Origin: DSOI01 sp041394885
Lineage (GTDB): Bacteria; Acidobacteriota; Terriglobia; Bryobacterales; Bryobacteraceae
Length of the DNA: 64,000 nt
Direction: 5' to 3'
NCBI GenBank assembly: GCA_041394885.1
Contig: JAWKHI010000037.1
Location: 1-64,000, forward strand
In this document: one piece after another, positions 36,344-45,547 of the stretch
How the letters are laid out: the number at the start of each line of letters is the position of its first letter
How positions within the stretch are numbered: the stretch's first letter is position 1
Notes under the pieces: generated by a model
Seen by the model: only the letters and a program-made list of their open reading frames with translations
The model's database searches: none
Told to the model about the DNA's origin: nothing
Made by a program: the position numbers and the translations under genes

Positions 36344-37484
36344 CTACTCTGGCAAATCGTCTTTCGCGTCCCCGCTCGCCACCGTCTTCCCCGTCCGGCG
36401 GAACACCAGCCACGCATGCTGTAACTCGTCCAGGTCGCCGTCCAAAACCCGGTCCACATCCCCCACCGCCATCTTCGTACGATGGTCCTTGATCAGCCGG
36501 TACGGTGCCAGCACATAGCTCCGGATCTGGCTCCCGAAGTTGATATCGGCCTTGGAATCCTCGAGCTTCTTTTCTTCCGCCCGCCGCTTCTCCATCTCGA
36601 ACTCGTACAACTTCGCGCGCATCTGCTTCATCGCCGACGCCCGGTTCTTGATTTGCGACCGCTCGTTCTGACACTGCACCACCAGCCCCGTTGGCAGGTG
36701 CGTCATCCGCACCGCCGATTCGGTCCGGTTCACATGCTGGCCGCCCGCGCCCGACGCCCGAAACACATCCACCCGCAAGTCTTCCGGCTTGATGTTGATC
36801 TCCACATCGTCCTCGATCTGCGGATAGACGAACACCGACGCAAACGACGTGTGCCGCCGCGCGTTGGAATCGAACGGCGAAATCCGCACCAGCCTGTGTA
36901 CGCCGATCTCCGACGACAACTGCCCGAACGCGTACTCCCCGTTCACCTCGAACGTTACGGACTTGATGCCCGCCGTTTCCCCCTCCAGTTGATCGGTGAT
37001 CGTCGTCCCGTACTCGTGACGCTCGCACCACCGGAGGTACATCCGCATCAGCATCTCCGCCCAATCCTGGCTCTCGGTGCCCCCCGCTCCCGGGTGGATG
37101 GTAATGATCGCCGACCGGTGATCGTTTTCGCCCGCCAGCAGCATCCCGTCTTCGAGCTTCGTCACGTCGCTAGCAAGCCGCTTCAATTCGGCCGCGATCT
37201 CCGTCGCCACACTCTCGCCTTCCCGGCCCAGATCGAAGAGCGTGTCGATGTCGGAAACCGCGCTCGATACACGGCGGTCCTGCGTCACCACCGTCTCCAG
37301 GCGCTTTCTCTCCTGCAGCAGTTTCTGACTGGCGGCCTGATTGTTCCAGAAGTCCGGCGCCGAGATCTGTTCTTCGATCAGCGCGAGCTGTTTCGCTTTT
37401 TCGGGGGCGTCAAAGATAGCCCCGCACAGCTTCTGCTTGCTGGCGGAGCTCGGTGTATTCTCGTTCGAGTTCTTCGAGGGTCAT
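36344..37484 (-). CDS. prfB: Peptide chain release factor 2, with programmed +1 frameshift
   Basis: RF2 recognises UGA and UAA. The gene starts at ATG 37484 and reads 24 codons to an in-frame TGA at 37412-37410, preceded by CTT and followed by C, the classic RF2 autoregulatory slip site; a GGGG lies a few bases upstream as the internal Shine-Dalgarno. Skipping 37412 continues from GAC at 37411 to the stop at 36344, giving 379 residues. The second frame holds DFWNNQAASQKLL, the SPF codon-recognition motif (RISPFDSNARRHTSF) and the catalytic GGQ loop (ASGAGGQHVNRTES). Annotators that ignore the shift will call only 36344-37291. Confidence 0.95.
37408..37424 (-). promoter_or_regulatory. RF2 programmed frameshift site
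   Basis: On the minus strand GGGG-CTAT-CTT-TGA-C: slippery CTT (37415-37413), stop TGA (37412-37410) and following C, with a G-rich internal Shine-Dalgarno at the expected distance. When RF2 is scarce the ribosome slips +1 and makes RF2. Confidence 0.92.
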
Positions 37485-37769
37485 GAGATTACACTGTCAG
37501 TGTAGCCCGTGGCCCGGTTCCGCGTCACTGCGAAAAAGCGAAAACCAACGTATCTTACACATTGCAATATGCTTATTTTGGAAGCGCGCCATTCGATTTG
37601 CCTCGCCCGCTCCGCTTACCTGTATCATTGGGGGCACGGCGAGGCCCCGGCCCCGGCGGACATGGCGCCGCGAGTAGCGATTGAGCGGAGCAAACCCAAT
37701 CATGTTGCTTTACCTGCAACGCTTTAGCTCGAAAAAACAAAGCCGGACAAACCCAATTTGTCGACGACC
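37485..37769. other. Intergenic region with palindromes
   Basis: 285 bp between the prfB start and the SBBP gene stop, both on the minus strand. It holds a perfect 13-bp palindrome ACACTG-T-CAGTGT at 37491-37503, ending 7 bp from the prfB ATG, and an 8-bp perfect stem (37609-37616 with 37684-37691) closing an 83-nt GC-rich loop. No tRNA signature and no convincing gene. The prfB promoter must be here but is not clear. Confidence 0.45.
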
Positions 37770-40700
37770 CTACCGAACCGCGATCGTCAACCCCGTCTGG
37801 CTCGCCGCCCCGCCCACTCGCAGCACTACCGTCCGGTCTCCCGAGGGCGTCCCCAACGGCACCCGCGCGTTCACCTGGATCACGCCCGACACCAGCCCCG
37901 GCGCGGCGCCCGCGTAGAGCACCTCAGCCGGCGATCCATCGATCACCACGCCTACCGGCAGCAGCGGCTTCGGCAGCGGCGTCCGTGCGATCCGTCCGTC
38001 CACTCCGTCCGGATCCGTCTGCCCCTCGCCCGTCCCAAACAGCACGATCGCCTGTCCGCCTGCCACCGGCGACCCAGCGCCGTTGAACGTTCCGTCCTGG
38101 TTGAGCGCCGCCGCCTGCCCCCGTCCCGATGCGTTCGCCGAGAACAGCCCCGGCACCGCCGCCACCACCGGCACGCGCACCGACGCCGAACGCCGCCCCT
38201 GATACTCCACCATCACTTCCGACGTCGTCCGCCGCGCCACCGCATACGGCACAATCGCGCTCGTCTGCTTCGCCGAAACATAAATCAGCGGCGCAGCCAC
38301 TCCGTCAAACAGCACACGCGTCGCGCCGAAGCTCGTCTGCAGGCCCGCCTCCGCCAGCGTGTCCGGCCCGATGCGCGTCCCCTCGATCACCACGATTTCG
38401 CCCGGCGCAAGCACCCCTGCTTCGTAACTGGCCGCGTTGCCGATCCTCGAAATCGATGGATCGGTCTCGCTCGGTGGCGGTGGCGCCGCCTCGGCCCCCA
38501 GCTTCACGATGAAGGCGTCGCCCAGCGGCAGCAGTTGCTGCGCCGCCGTGCCGTAGCGCGTTTGGTATGCGCCCGGCGTCGCCGGAAAGTCGAGCGACGA
38601 GGTACCGCCCGATAGGTACGCCGCGCCGTTGGCCGCAAGCGCGATCCCTACGCCCCAGTCATTGGCCGATCCGCCGATGTAAGTGGAGTAAGTCAGCGTC
38701 TGGCCCGCCGGATTGAGCTGCGCCACGAACGCGTCACCCATCGTCTGGATCTCCCGCTCGGTGTCGCCGGCATAACTTTTCTGCGCCGCATCGGCCGATA
38801 CCGGAAAGTCCTGAGACAGTGTGTTTCCCGTTACCCAGACGGATCCGTCCGGAGCCGCCGCGATCCCGATCCCACGGTCGTCGCGGGATCCGCCGAGATA
38901 GGTGACATAGTCGAACTTATCGCCCGCCGGGTTGACCTTGGCCACGAATGCATCGCCCGCGAACAGGCGCACTACGCCGCCTTCGCCGCGGTAGATCGCC
39001 TGCCGAGCCACCGCCGTCACCGGAAAGTCCGGCGACATCGTGCTCCCCGTCACATAGGCCGCCCCCACCGAGTCCACCGCCAGCCCGAAAGCCACATCGT
39101 CACGCCGCCCACCCAGCAGCGTGCCCCAAACGAGGCCCGTACCCGTCGGGTTGATCTTCACCACGAACGCGTCGCCCAGCGGGATGTCTACGTTGCCGCC
39201 GGTGCCCGCGTAGCGGGTCTGCGGCGCGTTCGGCGATAACGGGAACCCGAACACGGAGTTAGTAAGTCCGGCGACATAGACGTTGTTTTCCTTATCGAGC
39301 GCGATCGCCGTCGCGGCATCCTCGAACGTTCCTCCGAGATAGGTGGCCCACTCGATCGCCGTCGCGTCGGGCTTCAGCTTCGCCACGAATCCGTCCGCCA
39401 ACCGGAAGACGTTGTGGTCTTCCCGCCCGCCGCGATACGTCCTCTGCAACGCTCCCTCGGTGGTGGGAAACAACGCCGATGTCGTGAACCCGGCCACGTA
39501 CGGACTGCCCTCGGCGTCCACCGCGATCGCCGAGCAGATATCCACGCCCCCTGCGCCCAGGTACGTCGACCACACGAAGCCACTCCCGCCCTGGTTCAGC
39601 TTGGCCACGAAGCAATCGCCCTGGTTCGACGGCGGCGGCGAGTTCGGTAGTTGGATGTGGTTGTAGTTCTTCTGCACCACTCCGTCGGTCACCGGAAAGT
39701 CCGGGCTCGAAGTCGAGCCCGTCACATACACGTTCCCCGATGCGTCCACCGCCAGCGCCGGGCTCCAGTCGTAGTTGGCCCCGCCGATATGCGTCGACCA
39801 CACCAATGCGCTGCCCGCCGCATTCAGCTTCGACACGATCACGTTGCCCCGCGTGGCGCTCCCCCGCGCTCCCACCGGCGCCCCCGGTGACACCGGATAC
39901 TGTTCGCTATTGGTCAACCCGCTGACATACACGTTCGAATTCGCGTCCACCGCGATGCGGGAGCCGGTGTCGTTGCCGCCGCGCCCGAGATAGGTGGCAT
40001 AACTGATCACGGGGTCGATCACCAGCGGCCGCGATGCGTCATACACGCCCAGTTCGAATCCGATGCCGGAGTCCTCGAGCCGGTACCGGCCCTCCACCCG
40101 GCGCCGCAATCCGTGCGCTTCCTGATAGAGCACCGGTTTGCGCCATACGATTTCCTTCCCGGCCACATCGAGCACCAGATCGCCCTGCTCATTCATCCGC
40201 GGCTCCGGCGCGCCGTCGATCCGCATGCGGATCCGCGCCGGGTCCGCGCCCGGCATCACTTCGAAGTCATGCTCGAGTCGGCCCTCGCGGCCGTAGTAAA
40301 CAACGTCAATGCCTGGATAGACGTTCCGGTAGCGGACGCGGCTGTATGTCGGCAGGTCCCGCACCCATTGCGACGGGTCCGCCCCCATCAGATAATTGAC
40401 GCGCCCCGGAAGCGGCGCTTCCGGTTCCGGTGATGGGCGCGATGCCGTGCCCGCGTAACCGATCCGTAGAACCGCCCCGTCCACCTCGAGCGCCACCTCA
40501 GCGTCGGAAAGAAACAAGCGGCCCGATCCTGCCCGCGCGTAGAACTGGTACCCCGCATCGATCTGCCCGGCGTTCGGCTCGAACGCCACGCTCCCCAAGC
40601 CCGGCGAGATGGGCTCGCCGCCTCCGCCGCCGCTCGCGACGCACGCAAGCAGCGTGCAGGCATCGATACTTCCGATCAATTCCAGCAGCGAACACGGACA

Positions 40701-40781
40701 GCCCTGCTGGCTTCCCAGTAGAACGACGCAAAGCGAAGTAAGTAAGGTAAGTTTGATACGCGAAGTTACGCTAGCGGTCAT
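37770..40781 (-). CDS. Exported SBBP-repeat protein with Solibacter-type C-terminal domain
   Basis: 1003 residues from ATG 40781 (GGGAGA upstream; the open frame extends to 40898). A signal segment (LTLLTSLCVVLLGSQQGC) precedes the leader domain shared with the protein at 2075-5416 (FEPNAGQ, YPGIDVVYYGREGRLEHDFEV). About eight SBBP repeats follow, each with YVTGSTxSxDFPVT and YLGGSxxD motifs, forming propeller blades. The last 230 residues (IGNAASYEAGVLAPGEIVVIEG, GLFSANASGRGQAAALNQDG, VLFGTGEGQTDP) match the C-terminal domain first catalogued in Solibacter exported proteins. Its start overlaps the end of the upstream Lgt-like gene by 11 bp. Confidence 0.9.
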   Translation of the reverse strand: MTASVTSRIKLTLLTSLCVVLLGSQQGCPCSLLELIGSIDACTLLACVASGGGGGEPISPGLGSVAFEPNAGQIDAGYQFYARAGSGRLFLSDAEVALEVDGAVLRIGYAGTASRPSPEPEAPLPGRVNYLMGADPSQWVRDLPTYSRVRYRNVYPGIDVVYYGREGRLEHDFEVMPGADPARIRMRIDGAPEPRMNEQGDLVLDVAGKEIVWRKPVLYQEAHGLRRRVEGRYRLEDSGIGFELGVYDASRPLVIDPVISYATYLGRGGNDTGSRIAVDANSNVYVSGLTNSEQYPVSPGAPVGARGSATRGNVIVSKLNAAGSALVWSTHIGGANYDWSPALAVDASGNVYVTGSTSSPDFPVTDGVVQKNYNHIQLPNSPPPSNQGDCFVAKLNQGGSGFVWSTYLGAGGVDICSAIAVDAEGSPYVAGFTTSALFPTTEGALQRTYRGGREDHNVFRLADGFVAKLKPDATAIEWATYLGGTFEDAATAIALDKENNVYVAGLTNSVFGFPLSPNAPQTRYAGTGGNVDIPLGDAFVVKINPTGTGLVWGTLLGGRRDDVAFGLAVDSVGAAYVTGSTMSPDFPVTAVARQAIYRGEGGVVRLFAGDAFVAKVNPAGDKFDYVTYLGGSRDDRGIGIAAAPDGSVWVTGNTLSQDFPVSADAAQKSYAGDTEREIQTMGDAFVAQLNPAGQTLTYSTYIGGSANDWGVGIALAANGAAYLSGGTSSLDFPATPGAYQTRYGTAAQQLLPLGDAFIVKLGAEAAPPPPSETDPSISRIGNAASYEAGVLAPGEIVVIEGTRIGPDTLAEAGLQTSFGATRVLFDGVAAPLIYVSAKQTSAIVPYAVARRTTSEVMVEYQGRRSASVRVPVVAAVPGLFSANASGRGQAAALNQDGTFNGAGSPVAGGQAIVLFGTGEGQTDPDGVDGRIARTPLPKPLLPVGVVIDGSPAEVLYAGAAPGLVSGVIQVNARVPLGTPSGDRTVVLRVGGAASQTGLTIAVR

Positions 40782-41529
40782 GGACAGATCTCCCGTGGAC
40801 GCTGTGGACGCGGGCGATGATTGCGATTCCTGCGATGGCCGCCAAGCTGCCCGCTGCCTGGTCGACACTGATTCCGCCGTACCGGGGCGGGTCGACATGG
40901 AGAGAATCGAGAGCGATGCGAAACGGTCCGTAGACCGCCAGCAATACGCCGATTCTCATCCCGATCCGTCCGGCGAAGGGCCGCACCCAAAACAGCCACG
41001 CCAGCGCCAGCAGGATCGTGAACAGAAGTTCGAGTAAACCGAGATCATAGCGCGATCGGCCCGGATATGCCACCGCCAACCATCCTGCGCCAAACACTCC
41101 CGGGTGATCGTGCGCCAGCGTGCATGCCAGCCGGCCGAATATCCACGCGAACGGAAACGCATACGCCATCGCATCGGCGTACGGCAGCCACTCCTCCTTT
41201 CGCCACGCGCAGTAAACCCATGTCGCGGCCAACCCGCCGAATATGCCGCCGAACGACGAGATGCCGAAAAAGTAGCGGTAGATGAGCGACGGGTCATTCC
41301 GCACCAGTTCCGGCTCATAGAGCGCCTTGCCGAAGCCCGCGCCGATCCAGCCTCCCAGCAGCAGCATCCAGATCACATGGATCGTCTCCGCGCGCGGCAA
41401 CCCGGCTGCACGTGCCCGCCGCAGCGTGATCGCGATCCCGGTGGCCGTTCCCGCGGCGATCAGCGGCAGGAACCAGGAGATCTTCCGCGCGCCGATTACG
41501 ATCGGAGGTGGATCGAGATACGGGAACAT
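40771..41529 (-). CDS. Prolipoprotein diacylglyceryl transferase family protein (Lgt-like)
   Basis: 252 residues with about seven hydrophobic segments. Lgt moves a diacylglyceryl group from phosphatidylglycerol to the lipobox cysteine of prolipoproteins. The layout fits (ISSFGGIFGGLAATWVYC, FAWIFGRLACTLAHDHPG, RIALDSLHVDPPRYGGISVDQ), but the usual Arg-x-x-NF / GCCYG-type loop is replaced by AHDHPG, so it may be a divergent member with a different lipid substrate. The gene is divergent from the thioredoxin-like gene. A canonical lgt may exist elsewhere. Confidence 0.75.
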   Translation of the reverse strand: MFPYLDPPPIVIGARKISWFLPLIAAGTATGIAITLRRARAAGLPRAETIHVIWMLLLGGWIGAGFGKALYEPELVRNDPSLIYRYFFGISSFGGIFGGLAATWVYCAWRKEEWLPYADAMAYAFPFAWIFGRLACTLAHDHPGVFGAGWLAVAYPGRSRYDLGLLELLFTILLALAWLFWVRPFAGRIGMRIGVLLAVYGPFRIALDSLHVDPPRYGGISVDQAAGSLAAIAGIAIIARVHSVHGRSVHDR

Positions 41530-41559
41530 TTTCAGGGTTGCGTGTTACGCTGATTCTTG

Positions 41560-42117
41560 ATGCGTCTTCTCAGCTTGGTTCTTCTCACCGCCGCGGCTTG
41601 GGCCGCCGATCCGCTCGCCAACCGGCGCGCTCCCGGATTCGCACTGCCCGACATCGACTTCAACTACCATGACCTCTACGATTATCGCGGCAAGATCGTC
41701 CTGCTCGATATCATTCAGACCTCATGCCCGGCCTGTAACTCCTCGGCCAAGATCTATGAGACCATCCGACAGAAGTTCCCCGGCAAGGTGACGATTCTCA
41801 CCATCGCCACAGTGCCTGACACCCAGGACACGGTGCGCCAGTTCATAGGACGCAACGGCGTGAAAACGCCTGTCCTGTTCGATTGCAGCCAGGTCACCGG
41901 ATCGTACCTCAAGGCCACGCCCAAGACTACCGAGATCACGCTGCCGCATGTGTTCGTGATCGACGAGAAGGGCTGGATTCAATATCATCACGTGTACGCG
42001 CAAGGCCAGGAAAAGTACTTCGAGTCGCTCGAGCCGGTGCTCGAGGAAGTCACCGGCCTGGTGGCCAAAATGGGCGGCGGCGCTGCTTCCAACAAAAGCG
42101 GCGCCAAGAAGAAATAG
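41560..42117 (+). CDS. Exported TlpA/ResA-like thioredoxin-fold protein
   Basis: 185 residues from ATG 41560 (a TTG at 41557 is also open). Signal peptide MRLLSLVLLTAAAWA; then a peroxiredoxin/TlpA-type fold: APGFALPDIDFNYHDLYDYRGKIVLLDIIQTSCPACNSSA with a CPAC redox motif and the cis-proline region TTEITLPHVFVIDEKGWI. A KKK-rich tail ends the protein. Periplasmic disulfide reduction, for instance for cytochrome c maturation, is the family role; no ccm genes adjoin. Confidence 0.85.
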   Translation: MRLLSLVLLTAAAWAADPLANRRAPGFALPDIDFNYHDLYDYRGKIVLLDIIQTSCPACNSSAKIYETIRQKFPGKVTILTIATVPDTQDTVRQFIGRNGVKTPVLFDCSQVTGSYLKATPKTTEITLPHVFVIDEKGWIQYHHVYAQGQEKYFESLEPVLEEVTGLVAKMGGGAASNKSGAKKK

Positions 42118-42120
42118 CCG

Positions 42121-43272
42121 CTACCGGCGGCGCCCATGTTTCGCGATCATCTGTTCGTAGAACGCCACGTTCTGGGGCAGAATCGCCCGCATCGAAAACT
42201 GCTCGACGATCTTCCGCCTTCCGGCCTCGCCCATTCGCCGCGCCCCTTCCGTATCGCACAATAGGCCGATCAGCGCATCCGATATTTGAGCCGGCTCGCC
42301 CGGATCCACCAGCATTCCGTCCACGCCATGTTCGATCAGTTCCGGACCGCTCCCGCGCGTGCTGTACACCGTCGGGATCCCACACGTCATTGCCTCGAGC
42401 GGCGCGATCGCGAACGCCTCGGCGAATGACGGAAACACCGCCGCGCCAGCCTCGCCGAGCATCGTGAACAAGTGCTCCCGCGTCACGTGGCCGTGAAACA
42501 CCACCGATTCGGCGGCTGCCTCCGGAAGCATCCCGCGCAGAAACGCAGTCATCGCCTGCCCATCCGCCGTCCGGCCTTCCTTGCCGTACATGTGAAGTAC
42601 AGCGCCGGGAACCGCGGTCCGGACCGCCGGCCAAGCCTGGATCAACGGGATCACACCCTTCTTCTCCACGAGCGTCCCGCTAAAAACGACATCGTGACTG
42701 CGGCTGCCGGCCGCCGGAACGGCGGCGCCCGTTTCCACCGGGTTGTAGAGGATCGCCGCCGGAGGGTTCGGCAGCGTGTACAACGCCTGCGTCTTTTCCG
42801 CCGTATAGCGCGACACCGAGATCCACGCGTCGGCCCGCAGCAGGGCGTGTCTTTCAAGCCAGGACAGCAGCGGCGGAAGTGGCTGCCCCATCTCGGCCGC
42901 GAAGTACCCAGCCGATCCGTGGAGCCGCACCATCACCGGGACGGCCAGCCGCGGCCAGAACGCGATCCAGCCTTCGTAATCCGGCGCTTCGACGATATCG
43001 ATCTCGCCGCGGTTCACCCATCCCGACACCAGCTTCCAGAGAGCGTAGCGGGCGCGGACGAATCCGCCGGGCGAGGTGGGCTCCCGCAATCGCCACACCT
43101 CGATGCCATCGGTGGAGTGGCGATCCGGCGCGGGGTAGGAGGGCGGATAGACTCCCGCCACGCGCACCTGATGGCCGGCCTCCACGAGTGCGCGGCCCAG
43201 CACGCGGGTCATCGTCCCGATGCCGCCATGAGGGCCGGGAGGATAGTCCGAGCAGAGGAAGCAGATTCGCAA
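42121..43272 (-). CDS. GT4-family glycosyltransferase
   Basis: 383 residues. The N-terminal half has the GT4 donor-acceptor start CSDYPPGPHGGIGTMTRVLGRAL; the C-terminal half shows VVFSGTLVEKKGVIPLIQAW and the E-x7-E sugar-nucleotide motif in PSFAEAFAIAPLEAMTCGIP. Retaining GT-B enzymes of this kind build exopolysaccharide, LPS or glycoprotein glycans. It starts 12 bp after the TPR gene and is probably co-transcribed with it. No signal peptide; acts at the cytoplasmic face. Confidence 0.88.
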   Translation of the reverse strand: MRICFLCSDYPPGPHGGIGTMTRVLGRALVEAGHQVRVAGVYPPSYPAPDRHSTDGIEVWRLREPTSPGGFVRARYALWKLVSGWVNRGEIDIVEAPDYEGWIAFWPRLAVPVMVRLHGSAGYFAAEMGQPLPPLLSWLERHALLRADAWISVSRYTAEKTQALYTLPNPPAAILYNPVETGAAVPAAGSRSHDVVFSGTLVEKKGVIPLIQAWPAVRTAVPGAVLHMYGKEGRTADGQAMTAFLRGMLPEAAAESVVFHGHVTREHLFTMLGEAGAAVFPSFAEAFAIAPLEAMTCGIPTVYSTRGSGPELIEHGVDGMLVDPGEPAQISDALIGLLCDTEGARRMGEAGRRKIVEQFSMRAILPQNVAFYEQMIAKHGRRR

Positions 43273-43284
43273 GGGAGGCGGGTC

Positions 43285-43767
43285 CTACTGGATCAACGAT
43301 CGCAGGCGCCCGATCGCTTCGGCGGCGGCCTTGTATCGCGGTTCCAGTTCCATGGCCTTTTCGAAACACTCGCGCGCTTTATTGAACATCTCCTTGGCCG
43401 CGTACGCCCGGCCAAGGTTGTACCACGGATAGTGGTAGGCTTCGTAGCGCGAACTGGCAATCGCGCGTTCGAGCCACGGAATCGCGTCGTCGTATTTATG
43501 CTGCCCGATCAGATAAGCACCGATATCGTTGTATGGATTGCCGAACCCCGGATCGATCAGAATGGCGTTCTTGCACTGTTCGATGGCGTCGTCGATGCGG
43601 CCCTGAAAGCTGTAAGTCCATCCTAGGAACGTATAGGCTTCCGCGGTAGGGAACAGCTCGATCGAACGGCGGTAGAGTTCGACGGCGATGTCGAGGTCGC
43701 CTTGCATCTGCAGGGTGTACGCCTGCTGAAACAGCTCCATCGCCAAGTCTTGTCGTGGATCGGACAT
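43285..43767 (-). CDS. TPR-repeat protein
   Basis: 160 residues from ATG 43767, fixed by AAAGGAGGA three nt upstream. Four TPR-type helix pairs are visible (ELFQQAYTLQMQGDLDIAVELYRRSIELFP; AYTFLGWTYSFQGRIDDAIEQCKNAILIDP; IGAYLIGQHKYDDAIPWLERAI; WYNLGRAYAAKEMFNKARECFEKAMELEP). A scaffold for protein contacts. Upstream partner of a glycosyltransferase. Confidence 0.88.
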   Translation of the reverse strand: MSDPRQDLAMELFQQAYTLQMQGDLDIAVELYRRSIELFPTAEAYTFLGWTYSFQGRIDDAIEQCKNAILIDPGFGNPYNDIGAYLIGQHKYDDAIPWLERAIASSRYEAYHYPWYNLGRAYAAKEMFNKARECFEKAMELEPRYKAAAEAIGRLRSLIQ

Positions 43768-43874
43768 CGATCCTCCTTTGTAGCCGATACGCACCGCTCC
43801 AGGCAACCGCTCCCCACTAGCAACCCTCTTGCAGGGCGTGCCGCGGTGAATGCTTAAATAAAGGCTTGCCATCA

Positions 43875-44861
43875 ATGAAAGCTTTCCCGTGCCGCCCGCT
43901 GTTCGTTCCTCCCACCGAGGCGCAGCGCCACCTGCCCGAGGGGCCGCGCCTGCTGCGCAACCATGGCCTCGCCGGCGACGCCCTGCTCGGATGGGTGGCC
44001 ATTCAGCACTCGCCGGACGCCCATGCCGGCTCGATGGAAGTGTTGAACCTGCGCACGCTCGAAAACGATAGCCACCCGCTTCCGGCGCGTCCCGGCTTCT
44101 TTGCCGAAACCACCACGCCGGGCGTGCTCGCGGTGGGGTTGGAGCGCGAACTGGCCCTCTATGACCTGCGCGCGCGCCGGCTCACCGGCCGGCGCATTCC
44201 CGTCACCGACGACGCGCGCGTCATCATCAACGACGGCATGGCGATCCCGGGCGGGCTGCTTTTCGGCACCAAGCACCTGGATTTCAAGGAGCACATCGCC
44301 CGCGTCTACCATTTCGACGCCGCCACGGGCGGCGTGCGTGAGATGCCCGAGCGCCAGATTTGCAGCAACGGCAAGTTCCTGTTCGACGAGGACGGGCGCC
44401 TTCTGTTGGTGGACATCTGCTCGTTCCGCAAGCGTGTGGAGATCTACGAAGTCGACTTCACCGCCGGACGTATGGACCCGGTCCGCGTGATCGCCGATTT
44501 CGCCTCCACGCCGCTCTACCCCGACGGCCTTCGTCCATCGCCGGACGGCCGAAGCGTGATCGTCGCCTTCTACAACCCGGAGCCGGCCGAAGAGGGCCTG
44601 GCGCGCCAGTTTCGGATTTCTGACGGTGCTTTGGAAGCCGAATGGCGGCTTCCAGGATCGCCGCGCGTGACATGTCCCGAGATTGTCTCGCTCGATGGCG
44701 CGGTGCGCGCGATCTTCACCACCGCGGTGGAAGGAATGCCCGCCACAATGCGCGAACACGCGCCGATGGCAGGCGCTCTATTCATCGGCGACACGCTGTT
44801 TGACCGGGTTCCTGCCCCTCCACCCCTGTTGGATCCGGCGGCGTTCGGGGATATCACATAA
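43875..44861 (+). CDS. SMP-30/gluconolactonase-like propeller protein
   Basis: 328 residues from ATG 43875 (AAGG upstream). The gluconolactonase/SMP-30 pattern is present: NDGMAIPGGLLFGTKH (metal Asn), ICSNGKFLFDEDGRL, YPDGLRPSPDGRSVIVAFYN (catalytic Asp region). Members are Ca- or Zn-dependent lactonases of sugar acids, here possibly linked to the sugar-acid theme of the window. The ligands are only partly conserved, so a non-enzymatic propeller is possible. No signal peptide. Confidence 0.75.
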   Translation: MKAFPCRPLFVPPTEAQRHLPEGPRLLRNHGLAGDALLGWVAIQHSPDAHAGSMEVLNLRTLENDSHPLPARPGFFAETTTPGVLAVGLERELALYDLRARRLTGRRIPVTDDARVIINDGMAIPGGLLFGTKHLDFKEHIARVYHFDAATGGVREMPERQICSNGKFLFDEDGRLLLVDICSFRKRVEIYEVDFTAGRMDPVRVIADFASTPLYPDGLRPSPDGRSVIVAFYNPEPAEEGLARQFRISDGALEAEWRLPGSPRVTCPEIVSLDGAVRAIFTTAVEGMPATMREHAPMAGALFIGDTLFDRVPAPPPLLDPAAFGDIT

Positions 44862-44880
44862 CCCGTGCTACACTGAACCC

Positions 44881-45099
44881 GTGGCGAATCTTACGCTGGC
44901 CATTGAGGAAGAGCTCCTGAAGAAGGCGAGGAAACTCGCGATCGATCGGGACACTACGGTGAATCGCATGGTCCGGGATTTTCTCGAGGCGCAGGTCACG
45001 CAGGCGTCGCGGCTCAGCCAAGCCAGAGAACGGCTGCTACGCTGCCGTCTGCCGGGGAAGAATGTGACATGGACCCGCGAAGATCTGTATGAACGGTGA
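44881..45099 (+). CDS. vapB: VapB-like antitoxin
   Basis: 72 residues from a GTG at 44881. N-terminal ribbon-helix-helix-like segment (ANLTLAIEEELLKKARKLAIDRDTTVNRMVRDFLEAQV) followed by a short, toxin-binding tail. It overlaps the PIN toxin gene by 11 bp, the standard antitoxin-first order. It should bind both its own promoter and the toxin. Confidence 0.85.
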   Translation: MANLTLAIEEELLKKARKLAIDRDTTVNRMVRDFLEAQVTQASRLSQARERLLRCRLPGKNVTWTREDLYER

Positions 45100-45538
45100 G
45101 ACGCCGGTTTTTGTCGATACCAACATCCTGATCTACGCCCTCACCGCCGGCAAGGACTCCCGGCACCGTCAGGCGCGAGCCCGCTTCCAGACGATTCTCG
45201 AACAGGACCGCTTGTGCCTCAGCACGCAAGTGCTCCAAGAGGTCTACGTCACCTTAACGAAGAAAATGCGAGTCAGTGCGGCCGAGGCGATGGCGGTGAT
45301 CGAAGACTTGGCTGAGTATCCTCTGTTCCAAGTGGACAGGGGTGCAATCCTCGAAGCTGGCCGGCTTTCGAGCGACTCCCGAATCTCGTACTGGGATGCC
45401 TTGCTCGTTGTGGCCGCGGGCCGGATGGGCGCGGAGGTCCTGCTCACCGAAGACCTGAATCACGGCCAGATGCTCGGCCACGTGCGCATCGAAAATCCCT
45501 TCTCTTCGACTAGCCCAGCGTTGGGCCCGCCGAGTTAG
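45089..45538 (+). CDS. vapC: VapC-like PIN-domain toxin (ribonuclease)
   Basis: 149 residues. PIN acidic residues are in place: D10 in FVDTNILIYAL, E50 in QVLQEVYVTL, D98 in SYWDALLVVAA and D118 in LLTEDLNHGQ. Such toxins cleave tRNA or rRNA and stop growth when released from VapB. The gene starts 11 bp inside the antitoxin gene. Confidence 0.88.
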   Translation: MNGETPVFVDTNILIYALTAGKDSRHRQARARFQTILEQDRLCLSTQVLQEVYVTLTKKMRVSAAEAMAVIEDLAEYPLFQVDRGAILEAGRLSSDSRISYWDALLVVAAGRMGAEVLLTEDLNHGQMLGHVRIENPFSSTSPALGPPS

Positions 45539-45547
45539 AGTAGTTCT

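Noticed and set aside
36482..37486. Plus-strand 334-codon frame across prfB
   Set aside because: Arg/His/Leu-rich antisense reading of the prfB coding sequence.
37609..37691. tRNA-like hairpin
   Set aside because: Acceptor-like stem is 8 bp, but there is no T-loop consensus, no D-arm and no CCA context.
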